Shown: one piece after another, positions 17,745 to 26,832 of the stretch
Numbering within the stretch: the first letter of the stretch is position 1
Layout: the number at the start of each line of letters is the position of its first letter
Source: an uncultured Phycisphaerales bacterium
GTDB lineage: Bacteria; Planctomycetota; Phycisphaerae; Sedimentisphaerales; Anaerohalosphaeraceae
Assembly: GCA_937868095.1 (NCBI GenBank)
Contig: CALMLO010000032.1
Span: forward strand, 1-64,000
DNA length: 64,000 nucleotides
Direction: 5' to 3'
Program-made: the position numbers and the translations under genes
Notes under the pieces: model-generated
What the model saw: only the letters and a program-made list of their open reading frames with translations
Database searches by the model: none
What the model was told of the DNA's origin: nothing

Positions 17745-18119
17745 TCAACTCATAAAAGGAGCGAGTTTTTCCTGGAACCTTTCGGGGGTGAAGGGTTTGG
17801 TGATATAGCCGTTGGCGCCGTCGGCCAAAATGCTGTCGATGAGCTCCTGTGAGCTTTCTGTGGAGACCATAATAATCTTGGTATCCTTGCAGTTTGGGAG
17901 CTGTCGCGCCTGCTTGACCATTTCCGTGCCGGACATTTCGGGCATGTTGATGTCGCAGAGGACGATATCGACGGGCGCTGTTTTGAGTTTTTCGATGGCC
18001 TCGACGCCATTGCCAGCTTCTTCGGTGCGGTCAAACTCGAGGCCGGACATGCGGACGGTACGCATAATGATTTTTCGCATGGTAGCGGAGTCATCGACAA
18101 TCATTAACGATTTCGGCAT
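17745..18119 (-). CDS. cheY: Chemotaxis response regulator CheY
   Basis: 124 residues, a single receiver domain. Acidic pocket residues are in MIVDDSATMRK (D9, D10), the phospho-acceptor is D56 in VLCDINMPEM, the switch Thr/Ser is in IIMVSTESS and the lysine is in GYITKPF. CheA phosphorylates it and it would act on the flagellar switch. The ATG at 18119 is preceded by AAGGAG; the longer open frame begins inside the mcp gene's 3' end. It lies 10 bp from the mcp stop. Confidence 0.95.
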   Translation of the reverse strand: MPKSLMIVDDSATMRKIIMRTVRMSGLEFDRTEEAGNGVEAIEKLKTAPVDIVLCDINMPEMSGTEMVKQARQLPNCKDTKIIMVSTESSQELIDSILADGANGYITKPFTPERFQEKLAPFMS

Positions 18120-18129
18120 GGGATACTCC

Positions 18130-20271
18130 TTATTTTCTGGCTGTCTGCTGTTTGTTTTTATCGAGAGAACGTTTTTCCGCCGGAGCATGCGGAGCAGGCT
18201 GCTGCGGCGCTGTCTGTGTGTCCCCTGCGATTTGATGATAAATCTGACTGGACAAGGGGAGGTTTGCTGCCGGTGTTTGTTTCATCGGGCCGGCCTGGTT
18301 TTGCGAGGCGTCCTGTCCGCGGATGATGGTTTGCAATTGGACAGCAACCTGCTTCATTGCCTGGGCCTGCAAAGCGAGTTCCTCGGCGGCGCTGGCGGAC
18401 TGTTCGGCCCCGGCGGCATTCTGCTGGGTAATTTTGTCCATCTGTGAAACAGCAGAATTAATCTGGTCGATGCCCTGGGCCTGTTCTTTGCAGGCCGCTG
18501 CAATTTCGTCCGCCAGTGCAGAGGTTTTGCTGATTCCGCTGACGATTTGGTCGAGAGCGGTTTTGACCTCCTGAGAAATCTGGACGCCGTTGTTGGCGTT
18601 TTTTACGGACAGTTCGATCAGTTCTGCTGTTTTTCCGGCGGCTTCTGCGGAGCGGATGGCAAGGTTTCGGACTTCCTCGGCTACGACGGCAAACCCTTTG
18701 CCTGCCTGGCCTGCTCGAGCGGCTTCTACAGCGGCATTGAGGGCCAGCAGATTGGTCTGGAATGCGATTTCATCAATGACTTTGATGATTTTGTCGGTTT
18801 GTTCCGAGCTTTTGTGGATTTCCTGAATGGCCTGCATCATTTTCTGCATGGCCTCTGCTCCGGTGTCGGCGGCCTGTCTGGCGCCGGCTGCGAGGGAAGC
18901 GGCCTGGGCTGCGTTGTCGGCGTTCTGCTTGGTAGCAGCGGCGGTCTCCTCCAGACTGGAGGATGTCTCCTGGATGGCGGCGGCCTGCTCGGTTGTTCCC
19001 TGGGCGAGATTCTGCGAGGCGGCGGCGACCTGTCCGGAGGCGTCGGAAACCTGCTGAGCTCCTGTAAAAATATGTTCGGCAATGGCTATGAGCCGGCTGG
19101 TGAGTTTTTGCGATGCCAGGAACCAGATGAGCATGGCCAGCACCGTGCACACGCTTGTGAGCAAAGTGATTTGAATCATAGAAAGCCGACCGATTGAACG
19201 GATGCGATCGGATGATTCATAAAATTCGTCTAAATAGGAGCTGGCACCGACAACCCAATCCCACGGTTTGAAGTAGATGACGCGGGCGATTTTTTCACGT
19301 GGGGCCGGTTCGCCCTGGTTCTGCCAGGGGTATCGCTGTTCGATGATTTCCGCCGGGCCGGCGCTGAGTGCTTTTTGACAGATTTGCTGAATGAAGAAAT
19401 TTTCGTCGGCATCTTTGGCCTGCCAGAGATTTTCGCCGTCTCGTTTTCCGTCTTTGGAGATAATGTAGTTTCCTTTGGAGTCGAGTACGAAGACATAGCC
19501 GGTTTTGCCGATGGCCGTTTTGAGGATGGCCTGTCGGATATTGGTGCATCGTTCCTGCGGGATTCCGACATAGAGGGCGCCGATGACTTTTTTGTCGACG
19601 TCCAGAATCGGCTCGTAGGCGGTGATATACCAGCGGTCCACCACAAAGGCCCGCCCTTCATACCGTTGTCCCTGGAGGAGGGCGGAGACCACCGGATTGG
19701 GTGTGCCGTCGGGCTGGATTTTTGGGATGTATGTGCCGATGGCCCGCTTGCCGTCCTTGGTTTGGACGTTGGTGCAGACGCGGAGCATATCTCCCTGTTC
19801 ATTCATTCGCTGAAAGATGGTGCAGGTAACGCCCATGAGGTCTTTGACGGTATCGACAATGGGAGAAGCGGTATGGATGGATGTGTTGGCGCCCAGCCAT
19901 GTTTGGCCGACCATCATTTTGGGCAGAGGGAGGGTCTGGGTGCTTTGGCTGAATTGATTGACGGCCTGCCATGTGACAGGGGGCTCCTCGAGATGAACGT
20001 CTCCGGTCTGACGAAGAACTTCGCGTGCAAGCCGGAGGGATTGATTAATGTTTTCCTGAATGGAAGTTTGCTCGACTTCGAGCATGTTGTAAATATGCTG
20101 GGCGGTATGGTCGAGGTCGGCATAAGCCATTTTTGTGCTTTCCTGCTCCGCCGCCTGAACCATTCGTCGGTTCTGGAAGAGGACGATAGCGACTGTGAGC
20201 AGCAGGGGCAGCAGGGTCAGGGATAATCCCTGCATCAGCAGTTTGATTTTTAAGTTCATTTTATTGTGCAT
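18130..20271 (-). CDS. Methyl-accepting chemotaxis protein with periplasmic Cache-type sensor
   Basis: 713 residues. TM1 is at about 10-32. A large periplasmic region (about 35-350) looks like a Cache-type sensor ([58 protein letters not shown]). TM2 is at about 365-392. The cytoplasmic MCP coiled coil follows, with the highly conserved hairpin tip [22 protein letters not shown] canonical HAMP domain is not evident between TM2 and the coiled coil. The tail is Gln/Pro-rich and lacks an obvious CheR-docking pentapeptide. It detects an unknown small molecule, possibly an organic acid, and is the only receptor in the window. Confidence 0.93.
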   Translation of the reverse strand: MHNKMNLKIKLLMQGLSLTLLPLLLTVAIVLFQNRRMVQAAEQESTKMAYADLDHTAQHIYNMLEVEQTSIQENINQSLRLAREVLRQTGDVHLEEPPVTWQAVNQFSQSTQTLPLPKMMVGQTWLGANTSIHTASPIVDTVKDLMGVTCTIFQRMNEQGDMLRVCTNVQTKDGKRAIGTYIPKIQPDGTPNPVVSALLQGQRYEGRAFVVDRWYITAYEPILDVDKKVIGALYVGIPQERCTNIRQAILKTAIGKTGYVFVLDSKGNYIISKDGKRDGENLWQAKDADENFFIQQICQKALSAGPAEIIEQRYPWQNQGEPAPREKIARVIYFKPWDWVVGASSYLDEFYESSDRIRSIGRLSMIQITLLTSVCTVLAMLIWFLASQKLTSRLIAIAEHIFTGAQQVSDASGQVAAASQNLAQGTTEQAAAIQETSSSLEETAAATKQNADNAAQAASLAAGARQAADTGAEAMQKMMQAIQEIHKSSEQTDKIIKVIDEIAFQTNLLALNAAVEAARAGQAGKGFAVVAEEVRNLAIRSAEAAGKTAELIELSVKNANNGVQISQEVKTALDQIVSGISKTSALADEIAAACKEQAQGIDQINSAVSQMDKITQQNAAGAEQSASAAEELALQAQAMKQVAVQLQTIIRGQDASQNQAGPMKQTPAANLPLSSQIYHQIAGDTQTAPQQPAPHAPAEKRSLDKNKQQTARK

Positions 20272-20339
20272 TCTTCGGTTTCCTCTGATGAATTCAGGGC
20301 CTGGCGCTAAGGCCGACTGCGGCCCTGTTGGCGTTTTCC

Positions 20340-20858
20340 TTAACTGGGTGTATTCTCCGATGCGGTTTCATTCAGATGAACGCCGCCGAGGACGCGGTCG
20401 ATGTCCAGCAGAATCTTGATGGATGAGCCGATCTTTCCGATGCCGAGGATAAAGTCGTTCTGTACGGCCGAGCCCAGATGAGAGGATTCTTCGATATCTT
20501 CGGCGTTGATGTCGAGGACTTCCTGGACGCGGTCCACAATGAGGCCGGCGTTGAATGTTTTTTCGTTCTGGTTGATTTCAGCAACGATGATGCAGGTCTG
20601 CTCGGTGATGTCGGCCGGCTCCATACCGAAACGAAGGCGCAGGTCTATTACGGGAATCACCTGTCCGCGAAGATTGATGACCCCCTTGACAAATGGGGGT
20701 GTGCGCGGGACGGCTGTGATGTTCATATAGCCGATAATTTCGCGTACTTTTAAGATCTCCAACCCATATTCTTCTTTGCCGAGGGCAAAGGTTAAAAACT
20801 TGCCCTCCTGGGCCGTGTTTTTTCTGGCCGCCGCCGGCGGCGTGACTGTCGTCGTCAT
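20340..20858 (-). CDS. cheW: Chemotaxis coupling protein CheW
   Basis: 172 residues. The CheW fold covers about 18-158 ([55 protein letters not shown]) with a short extra N terminus and a 15-residue acidic C-terminal tail. It couples the receptor to CheA. It is the first gene of the minus-strand chemotaxis operon, 68 bp ahead of mcp. GGAGTACGATT precedes the ATG. Confidence 0.95.
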   Translation of the reverse strand: MTTTVTPPAAARKNTAQEGKFLTFALGKEEYGLEILKVREIIGYMNITAVPRTPPFVKGVINLRGQVIPVIDLRLRFGMEPADITEQTCIIVAEINQNEKTFNAGLIVDRVQEVLDINAEDIEESSHLGSAVQNDFILGIGKIGSSIKILLDIDRVLGGVHLNETASENTPS

Positions 20859-21147
20859 AATCGTACTCCTGCTGCTGATTTTTGATTATCGGGCTTTGTC
20901 CGAGCCAGAGTCTTTTGACTTTGGCGGTAATCAATTCGGACAAAGAGAGGAAGGGCTTAAGGAAGAGGTTTTGCAAAAGCATGGATGGGGCTGATTTTGA
21001 GGGTCTGCGAAGGGCGAAAGGGCGTAAGAAAAGACTGAGAAGGCGGATTTTGAGGGGCTTTTTTTGTTTCGACTTTGCCAAAGAAGAAGATGGAATCGCC
21101 GGAGGTCTGATAACTGGAGGGCGCGGCGTGGTGATACACTGCGCAGC
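20859..21147. promoter_or_regulatory. Upstream region of the chemotaxis operon
   Basis: 289 bp between the cheW start and the terminator of the lipoprotein gene. It should hold the promoter of the nine-gene chemotaxis operon. A minus-strand CCCGATAA near 20890 resembles a sigma28 -10 element, but no matching -35 sits at the right distance. No clear promoter could be fixed. Confidence 0.35.
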
Positions 21148-21180
21148 AAAAAGGCCGGCGCTGCTTAAGACAGGCCGGCC
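21148..21180 (-). terminator. Rho-independent terminator after the lipoprotein gene
   Basis: On the minus strand, arms GGCCGGC and GCCGGCC are followed by TTTTT, 24 bp after the stop of the lipoprotein gene. Confidence 0.8.
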
Positions 21181-21203
21181 CTGGATTGCTGAAAATGGTT
21201 TTA

Positions 21204-21572
21204 TTATGGGTTGGCAGGTGCTGCGGCGGGCTCCAATTTTTTCCGGAGTTCGGCTATCTGCGTTTGGAGTTCCTGAATTTGCTTTTGCAATTCCTGAATC
21301 TGCTTTTCTTTTTCAGTGGATTCATTTTTGAATTTGGTGGACTTTTCCATCAAGGTGCGCGTAATTTCGAGGGCCTTCTGATTGACTTCTTCATACTTTT
21401 TCTGAAGCGAGGCCAGTTTGGTGTTTTGCTCTTCGATGGTCTTCTGAGCGGCGGTCAGTTCGTCCTGGAGGGTCTGTTTTTCATTTTGGCAGGTTACCAG
21501 TTCCGGATTGGACTTGCAGCCAAGCAGGAGAGCGGCTGCGGCCAGAGCGACACATGCAAGTACTTTTTTCAT
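21204..21572 (-). CDS. Small coiled-coil lipoprotein
   Basis: 122 residues. A lipoprotein signal with lipobox LLLGC places the lipidated cysteine at residue 19. The rest is almost entirely heptad-like helix (QNEKQTLQDELTAAQKTIEE, then KEKQIQELQKQIQELQTQ) ending in an Ala/Pro tail. It should be a membrane-anchored periplasmic coiled coil, possibly trimeric in the style of Lpp/OprI (inference). AAAGGA precedes the ATG and a strong terminator follows, so it is its own transcription unit. It has no visible link to its neighbours. Confidence 0.8.
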   Translation of the reverse strand: MKKVLACVALAAAALLLGCKSNPELVTCQNEKQTLQDELTAAQKTIEEQNTKLASLQKKYEEVNQKALEITRTLMEKSTKFKNESTEKEKQIQELQKQIQELQTQIAELRKKLEPAAAPANP

Positions 21573-21682
21573 AGGCCATTCCTTTCTTTTTGCCGTTGCT
21601 GTTTTCTATCCCTATGTTCGGAATCTTATCCGTGGGGGGTTCTGAAGGCAAGAAAATCCGGCTGAGTTTTTTGGGGTGCTGT

Positions 21683-22891
21683 TCAGAAGGGAGAGATTGT
21701 GTTTTGAAAGAGTGCGGCGGCAGCTCCCTGAATGAGTGCCCCTTTGCCGGCACGGGCGGGCAGGATTTCGATATGGCGGGATGCGAAATCGTACACATGG
21801 TCGGGAAAGTACTCATAGAGCCGCTGGGTGAAATAATCTGCAAAGGGCTGATTTACATAGCCGGCCAGAATGAGGACGTCAGGGTCAAAAAGGTTGACAG
21901 CGGCTGCTGCGGCATAGCAAAGATGATCGGCGATGAAGTTGCGGACGGAGAGGGCGTAGGGATTCCGGCTGCGGACGGCTTCGGCCAGTTCTTCGAGGGC
22001 TTGTTCGGGAGAGCGGACGGCGGCAAGTCGCCGGCGGAAATCGGTTTCTCCGAGGTCGGCTGTTTCGAGCAGCATTTTTTTGAGAAGTGCGGGGCCTGAA
22101 ATGAGGGCTTCCAGGCAGCCGCGATGTCCGCAGCCGCATTGAGGGCCGTTGGGCAGAATAGTTATGTGGCCGATTTCGCCGCTGCGTCGTGTGGCTCCTG
22201 AAATGAGGCGTCCGTCGATAAGAAAGGTCGAGCCGACGCCGTCGGCGATGTTAAAATAGATAATGTTTTTGGATTGAAGAGAGGGCTGAGAGCGGATTTC
22301 GGCGAGGAGGCGGACTTTGGTTGAGTAGAGTTCGATGGGCCAATCGAGTCTTTCTTCGAGGAGGCGGCGGAGGGGGACCATTTTCCAGCCGAGGGGGCTG
22401 GAGAGTTCGACGATGCCGTCGGGGGTAATGGAGCCGCTTAAGGTAACGCCGATGCCGAGGATTTTGTCCGGCTGGATATCGGCTTTGCTGACTAAACCGC
22501 GGATGTTGATTTCGAGGAGGCGGAGGACGTTTTCAACGGAATGGTTTGTGCCGATGGGGATGGAGATCTGGTCGGTCAGTTCGCAGTGGAAATTAAAGAG
22601 GCCGATGCGGACGGTGTGTGGGTTGATTTCGACGGCGACGAGGTGGCCGCCCTGCGGGTTGAGGCGGATTAGGACGGGTTTGGCTCCGCGTCTGCCGCTG
22701 GGAAGGGGGGTTTCCTGAATCCATTGTTTTTCGCGAAGGCGGCTGACAATGGTACTGACGGTCGAGCTGCCGAGGTTGGTCATTTCGCAGATTCTGCTTT
22801 GGGAGAGTGGGCCGTGGCCGGCGAGGAGGGAAAGCACAATTTTTTCGTTCCGGCGTCCGGCCGTCCTCGAATTAATAGCCGTTTTGTCCAT
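21683..22891 (-). CDS. ROK-family transcriptional repressor (NagC/XylR type)
   Basis: 402 residues. The N-terminal winged helix-turn-helix lies at about 14-75 (GPLSQSRICEMTNLGSSTVSTIVSRL), followed by a ROK sugar-kinase-fold domain (about 85-395). The ROK zinc/cysteine motif CGCGHRGCLEAL is present. These repressors bind a sugar or sugar acid and release operators when induced. It is divergent from the uronate operon starting at 23196, which strongly suggests it controls that operon. The 304-bp region between them holds paired palindromes. AAGGATA precedes the ATG at 22891. Confidence 0.9.
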   Translation of the reverse strand: MDKTAINSRTAGRRNEKIVLSLLAGHGPLSQSRICEMTNLGSSTVSTIVSRLREKQWIQETPLPSGRRGAKPVLIRLNPQGGHLVAVEINPHTVRIGLFNFHCELTDQISIPIGTNHSVENVLRLLEINIRGLVSKADIQPDKILGIGVTLSGSITPDGIVELSSPLGWKMVPLRRLLEERLDWPIELYSTKVRLLAEIRSQPSLQSKNIIYFNIADGVGSTFLIDGRLISGATRRSGEIGHITILPNGPQCGCGHRGCLEALISGPALLKKMLLETADLGETDFRRRLAAVRSPEQALEELAEAVRSRNPYALSVRNFIADHLCYAAAAAVNLFDPDVLILAGYVNQPFADYFTQRLYEYFPDHVYDFASRHIEILPARAGKGALIQGAAAALFQNTISPF

Positions 22892-22989
22892 TATCCTTGT
22901 TTCAGCGTTTCCAATGCTCGATTGGGGCTTTTTTGCCGCGTTTTGAGTCTGCCGGCTGTCCGCTTTCTTTCTTCAGAAAGAAATATTAT

Positions 22990-23002
22990 CTCAAATCCTG
23001 AG
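22990..23002. promoter_or_regulatory. Candidate operator 1, CTCA-N5-TGAG
   Basis: CTCAAATCCTGAG. With its two preceding bases it matches operator 2 (23121-23133) at 12 of 15 positions. Confidence 0.5.
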
Positions 23003-23004
23003 TT

Positions 23005-23018
23005 TTTTCAAGTGAAAA
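23005..23018. promoter_or_regulatory. Perfect palindrome TTTTCA-AG-TGAAAA
   Basis: A 14-bp perfect inverted repeat, three bases after candidate operator 1. It may be part of the same protein-binding site. Confidence 0.4.
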
Positions 23019-23086
23019 GGCCTTCTTTTGAGGGGAGAAGTTTAAGTCGTTTGCTAATAAGGAGATACAAAATAATAATAAAAAAC

Positions 23087-23115
23087 TTGAATCTTCAGAC
23101 GGTGGGTGTTATAAA
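23087..23115 (+). promoter_or_regulatory. Promoter of the uronate operon
   Basis: TTGAAT (-35) and TATAAA (-10) with exactly 17 bp between them. The expected transcription start lies near 23122, inside candidate operator 2. Confidence 0.6.
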
Positions 23116-23120
23116 ATAAT

Positions 23121-23133
23121 CTCAAGTTATGAG
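23121..23133. promoter_or_regulatory. Candidate operator 2, CTCA-N5-TGAG
   Basis: CTCAAGTTATGAG, located just after the -10 element, where a bound repressor would block initiation. Paired with the copy 131 bp upstream, which would permit looping by a multimeric ROK protein. Confidence 0.5.
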
Positions 23134-23158
23134 CATAAAAAATTGTTTGCTCCAATAC

Positions 23159-23177
23159 TTTTGAAAACCCTTCAAAA
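23159..23177 (+). promoter_or_regulatory. Inverted repeat before the uxuB ribosome binding site
   Basis: TTTTGAA-AACCC-TTCAAAA, arms of 7 bp, ending 4 bases before the AAGGAG of the first gene. It could be a further operator or a leader hairpin. Confidence 0.4.
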
Positions 23178-23195
23178 ACATAAGGAGAACGGCCG

Positions 23196-24014
23196 ATGGT
23201 CGAGTGGTTTGATGTAAGCGGCAAGTGTGTGGTAGTTACAGGCGGCGCGGGGGTTTTGTGCGGGGCGATTGCGGAAGATTTGGCGAGCGGGGGAGCAAAA
23301 GTCTGTATTGCAGACTATGACCTTGGGCGGGCGGAAGATTTGGCCCGAAAGATTGAGTCGAAAGGGGGTTTTGCGCTGCCGGTTCGGGTGAATGTTCTGG
23401 ATAAAAAGGATATTCAGGGGCTGTTTTTGCGTGTTAAGGAGTCGCTGGGTCGGATTGATGTGCTGATTAATGGGGCTGGGGGGAATAAAAAGGATGCGAC
23501 GACATCTGAGCGGCTGCCGTTTTTTGAACTTCCGGAAGAGGCGAGCCGGTCGGTTTTTGAGTTGAATTTTATGGGGACCTTTCTTCCTTGTCAGGTTTTT
23601 GGGAAGTATTTTGCGCAGGAGAAGAAGGGGATTATTCTGAATATTTCGAGTATGAATGCGTTCCGGCCTTTGACGAATGTTGTGAGTTATTCGGCGGCGA
23701 AGGCGGCAGTGAGCAATTTTACGCAGTGGCTGGCGGTTCATATGTGTCAGCATTACTCTCCTGAGATTCGTGTGAATGCGATTGCGCCGGGGTTTTTCCT
23801 GACGCATCAGAATCGTTTTTTGCTGACGGATGAAAAGACGGGGGAATTGACGGCTCGCGGTCGGACGATTCTGGCTCATACGCCGATGGGGCGTTTTGGC
23901 ACTCCGGAGGATTTGTGCGGGACGGTTCGGTGGCTGCTGAGTGATGGTTCGCGATTTGTAACGGGGGTGGTTGTGCCTATTGACGGCGGATTCAGCGCCT
24001 TCAGCGGTGTGTGA
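23196..24014 (+). CDS. uxuB: D-mannonate oxidoreductase, SDR type (fructuronate reductase)
   Basis: 272 residues, a classical short-chain dehydrogenase. The cofactor motif is TGGAGVLCG (15-23), NAG-type INGAG is at 91-95, the catalytic Ser is near 151 and the pair is Y165-x3-K169. The segment GFFLTHQNR and the overall pattern match the SDR D-mannonate oxidoreductases found in Gram-positive uronate clusters (YjmF type), which reduce D-fructuronate to D-mannonate with NAD(P)H. It is the first gene of the operon and has a strong AAGGAG. The uronate isomerase four genes downstream supplies its substrate. A different sugar-acid specificity is possible, but the context supports mannonate. Confidence 0.82.
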   Translation: MVEWFDVSGKCVVVTGGAGVLCGAIAEDLASGGAKVCIADYDLGRAEDLARKIESKGGFALPVRVNVLDKKDIQGLFLRVKESLGRIDVLINGAGGNKKDATTSERLPFFELPEEASRSVFELNFMGTFLPCQVFGKYFAQEKKGIILNISSMNAFRPLTNVVSYSAAKAAVSNFTQWLAVHMCQHYSPEIRVNAIAPGFFLTHQNRFLLTDEKTGELTARGRTILAHTPMGRFGTPEDLCGTVRWLLSDGSRFVTGVVVPIDGGFSAFSGV

Positions 24015-24061
24015 GAAGTTTTGTTTTTGGTTCAGCGAATCGGCAAACGTCGGAGAAGATT

Positions 24062-25333
24062 ATGCTTTATTTTGCACGCGGAAATCCGACAGAGGCAATT
24101 TCGGAAGAAGGTCTTCGAGAGGGACTGACGGCGGCTCTTGAGCGGCTGGGCCCTCGCCGAAGGGTGCTGGCTGTCGGGCCGGATATTACTCGTCTTCATT
24201 CGCAGGCGGGTCTGCTGACGCAGATGGCGTGGTCGTATTACGGGGCGGCGCTGCGGGATGTGCTGCCGGCGATTGGGACGCATCGTCCTATGACGCCGGA
24301 TGAAATCAAACGGATGTATGGGGAGATTCCGCTGCCGCTGTTTCGGGTGCATGACTGGCGAAACGGGATTGTTACGCGGGGGGAGGTGCCGGCTTCTTTT
24401 GTGCAGGAGGTGAGTGAGGGGAAGGTGGATTATGCGTGGCCTGCTCAGGTGGACCGGCTGCTGGTCGAAGGGGGGTATGACCTGATTTTGTCGATTGGAC
24501 AGGTGGTGCCCCACGAGGTGACGGGGATGGCCAACTACAACAAGAATATTCTTGTGGGGACCGGCGGGCAGGAAGGCATCAACAAGAGCCATTTTCTTGG
24601 GGCGGTCTATGGAATGGAGCGGATGATGGGCCGTGCGGATACGCCGGTGCGTCGGGTGCTGAATTATGCAAGCGAGCATTTTCTGAAGGACCTGCCGATT
24701 GTGTATGTGCTGACGGTTGTGGACGGCGGGGGCGGACGGCCGCAGGTGCGGGGGCTGTTTATCGGGGATGACCAGGAGTGCTTTCTTCGGGCGGCGGCAC
24801 TGTCTTTGGAGGTTAATTTTACGATGCTTGAGCGGCCGCTGCAGAAGGCGGTGGTGTATCTGGACCCGGAGGAGTACAAGAGCACCTGGCTGGGCAACAA
24901 GAGTATTTACCGTACGCGGATGGCGATGGCTGACGGGGGTGAACTGATTGTGCTGGCGCCGGGGCTGAGGGAGTTTGGGGAGGATGCGGAGATTGACCGG
25001 CTGATTCGAAAGTACGGGTATGTGGGGACGGAGCGGGTGCTTGCGCTGGTGGCGGAGAATGAAGATTTGCGGGCCAACCTGAGTGCGGCGGCTCATCTGA
25101 TTCACGGCTCTTCGGAAGGGCGTTTTCTGGTGAGGTATTGTCCCGGAGGTCTGAGCCGGCGGGAGATTGAGGGAGTGGGGTTTGCGTGGGGGGATTTGGA
25201 TGAGATGATGAAGCATTATCAGCCCGCCGGACGGAAGGACGGCTTTCATGTGATTGACGGTGAGGAGGTTTTTTTCATCTCCAATCCGGGTCTGGGGCTT
25301 TGGGCATTTCGTGAGCGTTTTCGGGAAACCTAA
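24062..25333 (+). CDS. LarA-family nickel-dependent racemase, predicted mannonate/gluconate 2-epimerase
   Basis: 423 residues from the ATG at 24062 with GGAGA upstream; a GTG at 24011 would add 17 residues overlapping uxuB. It is a LarA/DUF2088 protein. GTHRPM gives H74. H151 (VVPHEVTG), K161 (NYNKN) and H177 (NKSHF) are spaced +10 and +16, as are H174, K184 and H200 of Lactobacillus LarA, where the lysine holds the nickel-pincer cofactor. The family racemises or epimerises 2-hydroxy acids at C2, and a D-gluconate 2-epimerase is known in the superfamily. Between mannonate oxidoreductase and 6-phosphogluconate dehydrogenase, conversion of D-mannonate to D-gluconate is the natural prediction (inference). 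LarB, LarC and LarE genes are not in the window. Confidence 0.85.
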   Translation: MLYFARGNPTEAISEEGLREGLTAALERLGPRRRVLAVGPDITRLHSQAGLLTQMAWSYYGAALRDVLPAIGTHRPMTPDEIKRMYGEIPLPLFRVHDWRNGIVTRGEVPASFVQEVSEGKVDYAWPAQVDRLLVEGGYDLILSIGQVVPHEVTGMANYNKNILVGTGGQEGINKSHFLGAVYGMERMMGRADTPVRRVLNYASEHFLKDLPIVYVLTVVDGGGGRPQVRGLFIGDDQECFLRAAALSLEVNFTMLERPLQKAVVYLDPEEYKSTWLGNKSIYRTRMAMADGGELIVLAPGLREFGEDAEIDRLIRKYGYVGTERVLALVAENEDLRANLSAAAHLIHGSSEGRFLVRYCPGGLSRREIEGVGFAWGDLDEMMKHYQPAGRKDGFHVIDGEEVFFISNPGLGLWAFRERFRET

Positions 25334-25360
25334 AAACCTTTGAGTATGAGGAGTTCGGAT

Positions 25361-26812
25361 ATGGCACAGGCAGATATCGGCGTGATTGGGTTGGCGGTGA
25401 TGGGGGAGAATCTGATTTTGAATATGGAAAGCAAGGGTTTTACAGTGGCTTGCTATAACCGGACGGTTGAAAAGGTGGATGCGTTTCTGGCGGGCCGGGC
25501 AAAGGGGAAGAAAATTATCGGGTGTCATTCGCCTGAGGAACTGGTTCGGGTTCTGAAAAAGCCCCGCAAGATTATGCTGATGGTCAAGGCCGGCAAGCCG
25601 GTTGATGATTTTATTGAGCAGCTGCTGCCTCTCCTGGATGATGGCGATATTATCATTGACGGCGGCAACAGCAATTTTCAGGATACGATGCGCCGCACGG
25701 CGTATGTGGAGAGCAAGGGCAAACTTTATATCGGCACGGGTGTGTCGGGAGGAGAAGAGGGGGCTTTGCGCGGGCCTTCGATTATGCCGGGCGGCTCGGC
25801 GGCGGCCTGGCCGCATGTGAAGCCGATTTTTCAGAAAATTGCTGCTAAAACCGACCGTGGCGAGCCGTGCTGCGAGTGGGTGGGGGAAAACGGAGCCGGC
25901 CATTTCGTCAAGATGGTTCACAACGGGATTGAATACGGCGATATGCAGATGATTTGCGAGACTTATCATCTGATGAAGAGCGGGCTGGGGATGAGCAATG
26001 AGCAGATGCATCAGGTTTTTGCTCAGTGGAACGAGGGGGAGTTAAATTCCTATCTGATTGAAATTACGCGGAATATTCTGGCGTACAAGGACAAAGAGGG
26101 CAACTATGTGGTTGATTTGATTCTGGACGCTGCCGGTCAGAAGGGTACGGGGAAATGGACGGTGATTGCTGCTCTGGACAGCGGGCAGCCGCTGACGCTG
26201 ATTGCGGAGGCGGTTTTTGCGCGGTGTCTTTCGGCACTGAAGGAAGAACGGGTGGCGGCTTCGAAGGTTCTGAAGGGGCCGCAGGGGGGTGTTGCCGGCA
26301 ATCGGCAGCAGCTGGTTGATGATTTGCGGCAGGCGCTGTATGCGTCCAAGATTGTCAGTTATGCGCAGGGGTATCAGCTGATGCGTGCGGCGGCGGCGGA
26401 ATACAAATGGAATCTCAACTACGGGGGGATTGCACTGATGTGGCGCGGCGGATGCATTATCCGTTCGATCTTTCTGGGGAAGATTAAAGAGGCCTTTGAC
26501 CGCAATCCCAATCTGACCAATCTGCTTTTGGATCCTTTCTTTTCGGATGCGGTTCAGAAGGCCCAGGCGAGCTGGCGGCGCGTTGTGACAGCGGCTGTTC
26601 AGATGGGAATCCCGGTTCCTGCGATGAGTGCGGCGCTGTCGTTTTATGACGGCTACCGGTGCGAGCGTCTGCCGGCTAATCTGCTGCAGGCGCAGCGGGA
26701 TTATTTCGGTGCTCATACGTATGAACGGGTGGATCGGCCTCGGGGAGAGTTTTATCATACGGACTGGACGGGTCTGGGAGGACAGACCTCTTCTTCGTCG
26801 TATGTCGTCTGA
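25361..26812 (+). CDS. gnd: 6-phosphogluconate dehydrogenase, decarboxylating
   Basis: 483 residues, the length of the long NADP-type enzyme. The N-terminal dinucleotide motif is GVIGLAVMGENLILNM. The substrate-site signature is GVSGGEEGALRGPSIMPGG, and the catalytic lysine region is HFVKMVHNGIEYGD. The C-terminal all-helical domain is present, ending LGGQTSSSSYVV. It oxidises 6-phosphogluconate to ribulose 5-phosphate, CO2 and NADPH. The ATG at 25361 has GAGGAG nearby; an upstream TTG is less likely. Its place in a uronate operon is unusual because classical uronate breakdown does not pass through 6-phosphogluconate. Confidence 0.95.
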   Translation: MAQADIGVIGLAVMGENLILNMESKGFTVACYNRTVEKVDAFLAGRAKGKKIIGCHSPEELVRVLKKPRKIMLMVKAGKPVDDFIEQLLPLLDDGDIIIDGGNSNFQDTMRRTAYVESKGKLYIGTGVSGGEEGALRGPSIMPGGSAAAWPHVKPIFQKIAAKTDRGEPCCEWVGENGAGHFVKMVHNGIEYGDMQMICETYHLMKSGLGMSNEQMHQVFAQWNEGELNSYLIEITRNILAYKDKEGNYVVDLILDAAGQKGTGKWTVIAALDSGQPLTLIAEAVFARCLSALKEERVAASKVLKGPQGGVAGNRQQLVDDLRQALYASKIVSYAQGYQLMRAAAAEYKWNLNYGGIALMWRGGCIIRSIFLGKIKEAFDRNPNLTNLLLDPFFSDAVQKAQASWRRVVTAAVQMGIPVPAMSAALSFYDGYRCERLPANLLQAQRDYFGAHTYERVDRPRGEFYHTDWTGLGGQTSSSSYVV

Positions 26813-26832
26813 AGACGGGAAAGGAACAGGGG

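Larger units (their letters stand above)
22892..23195. promoter_or_regulatory. Divergent regulatory region, ROK gene / uronate operon
   Basis: 304 bp, clearly more AT-rich than its flanks. It contains a promoter for the operon and four palindromic elements listed separately, plus a CTTTCT-N6-AGAAAG inverted repeat near 22960-22977. No ORF. Confidence 0.7.

Noticed and set aside
20860-20960. Sigma28-like promoter of the chemotaxis operon
   Set aside because: CCCGATAA resembles the -10 element, but no TAAA-type -35 element is at the expected distance.
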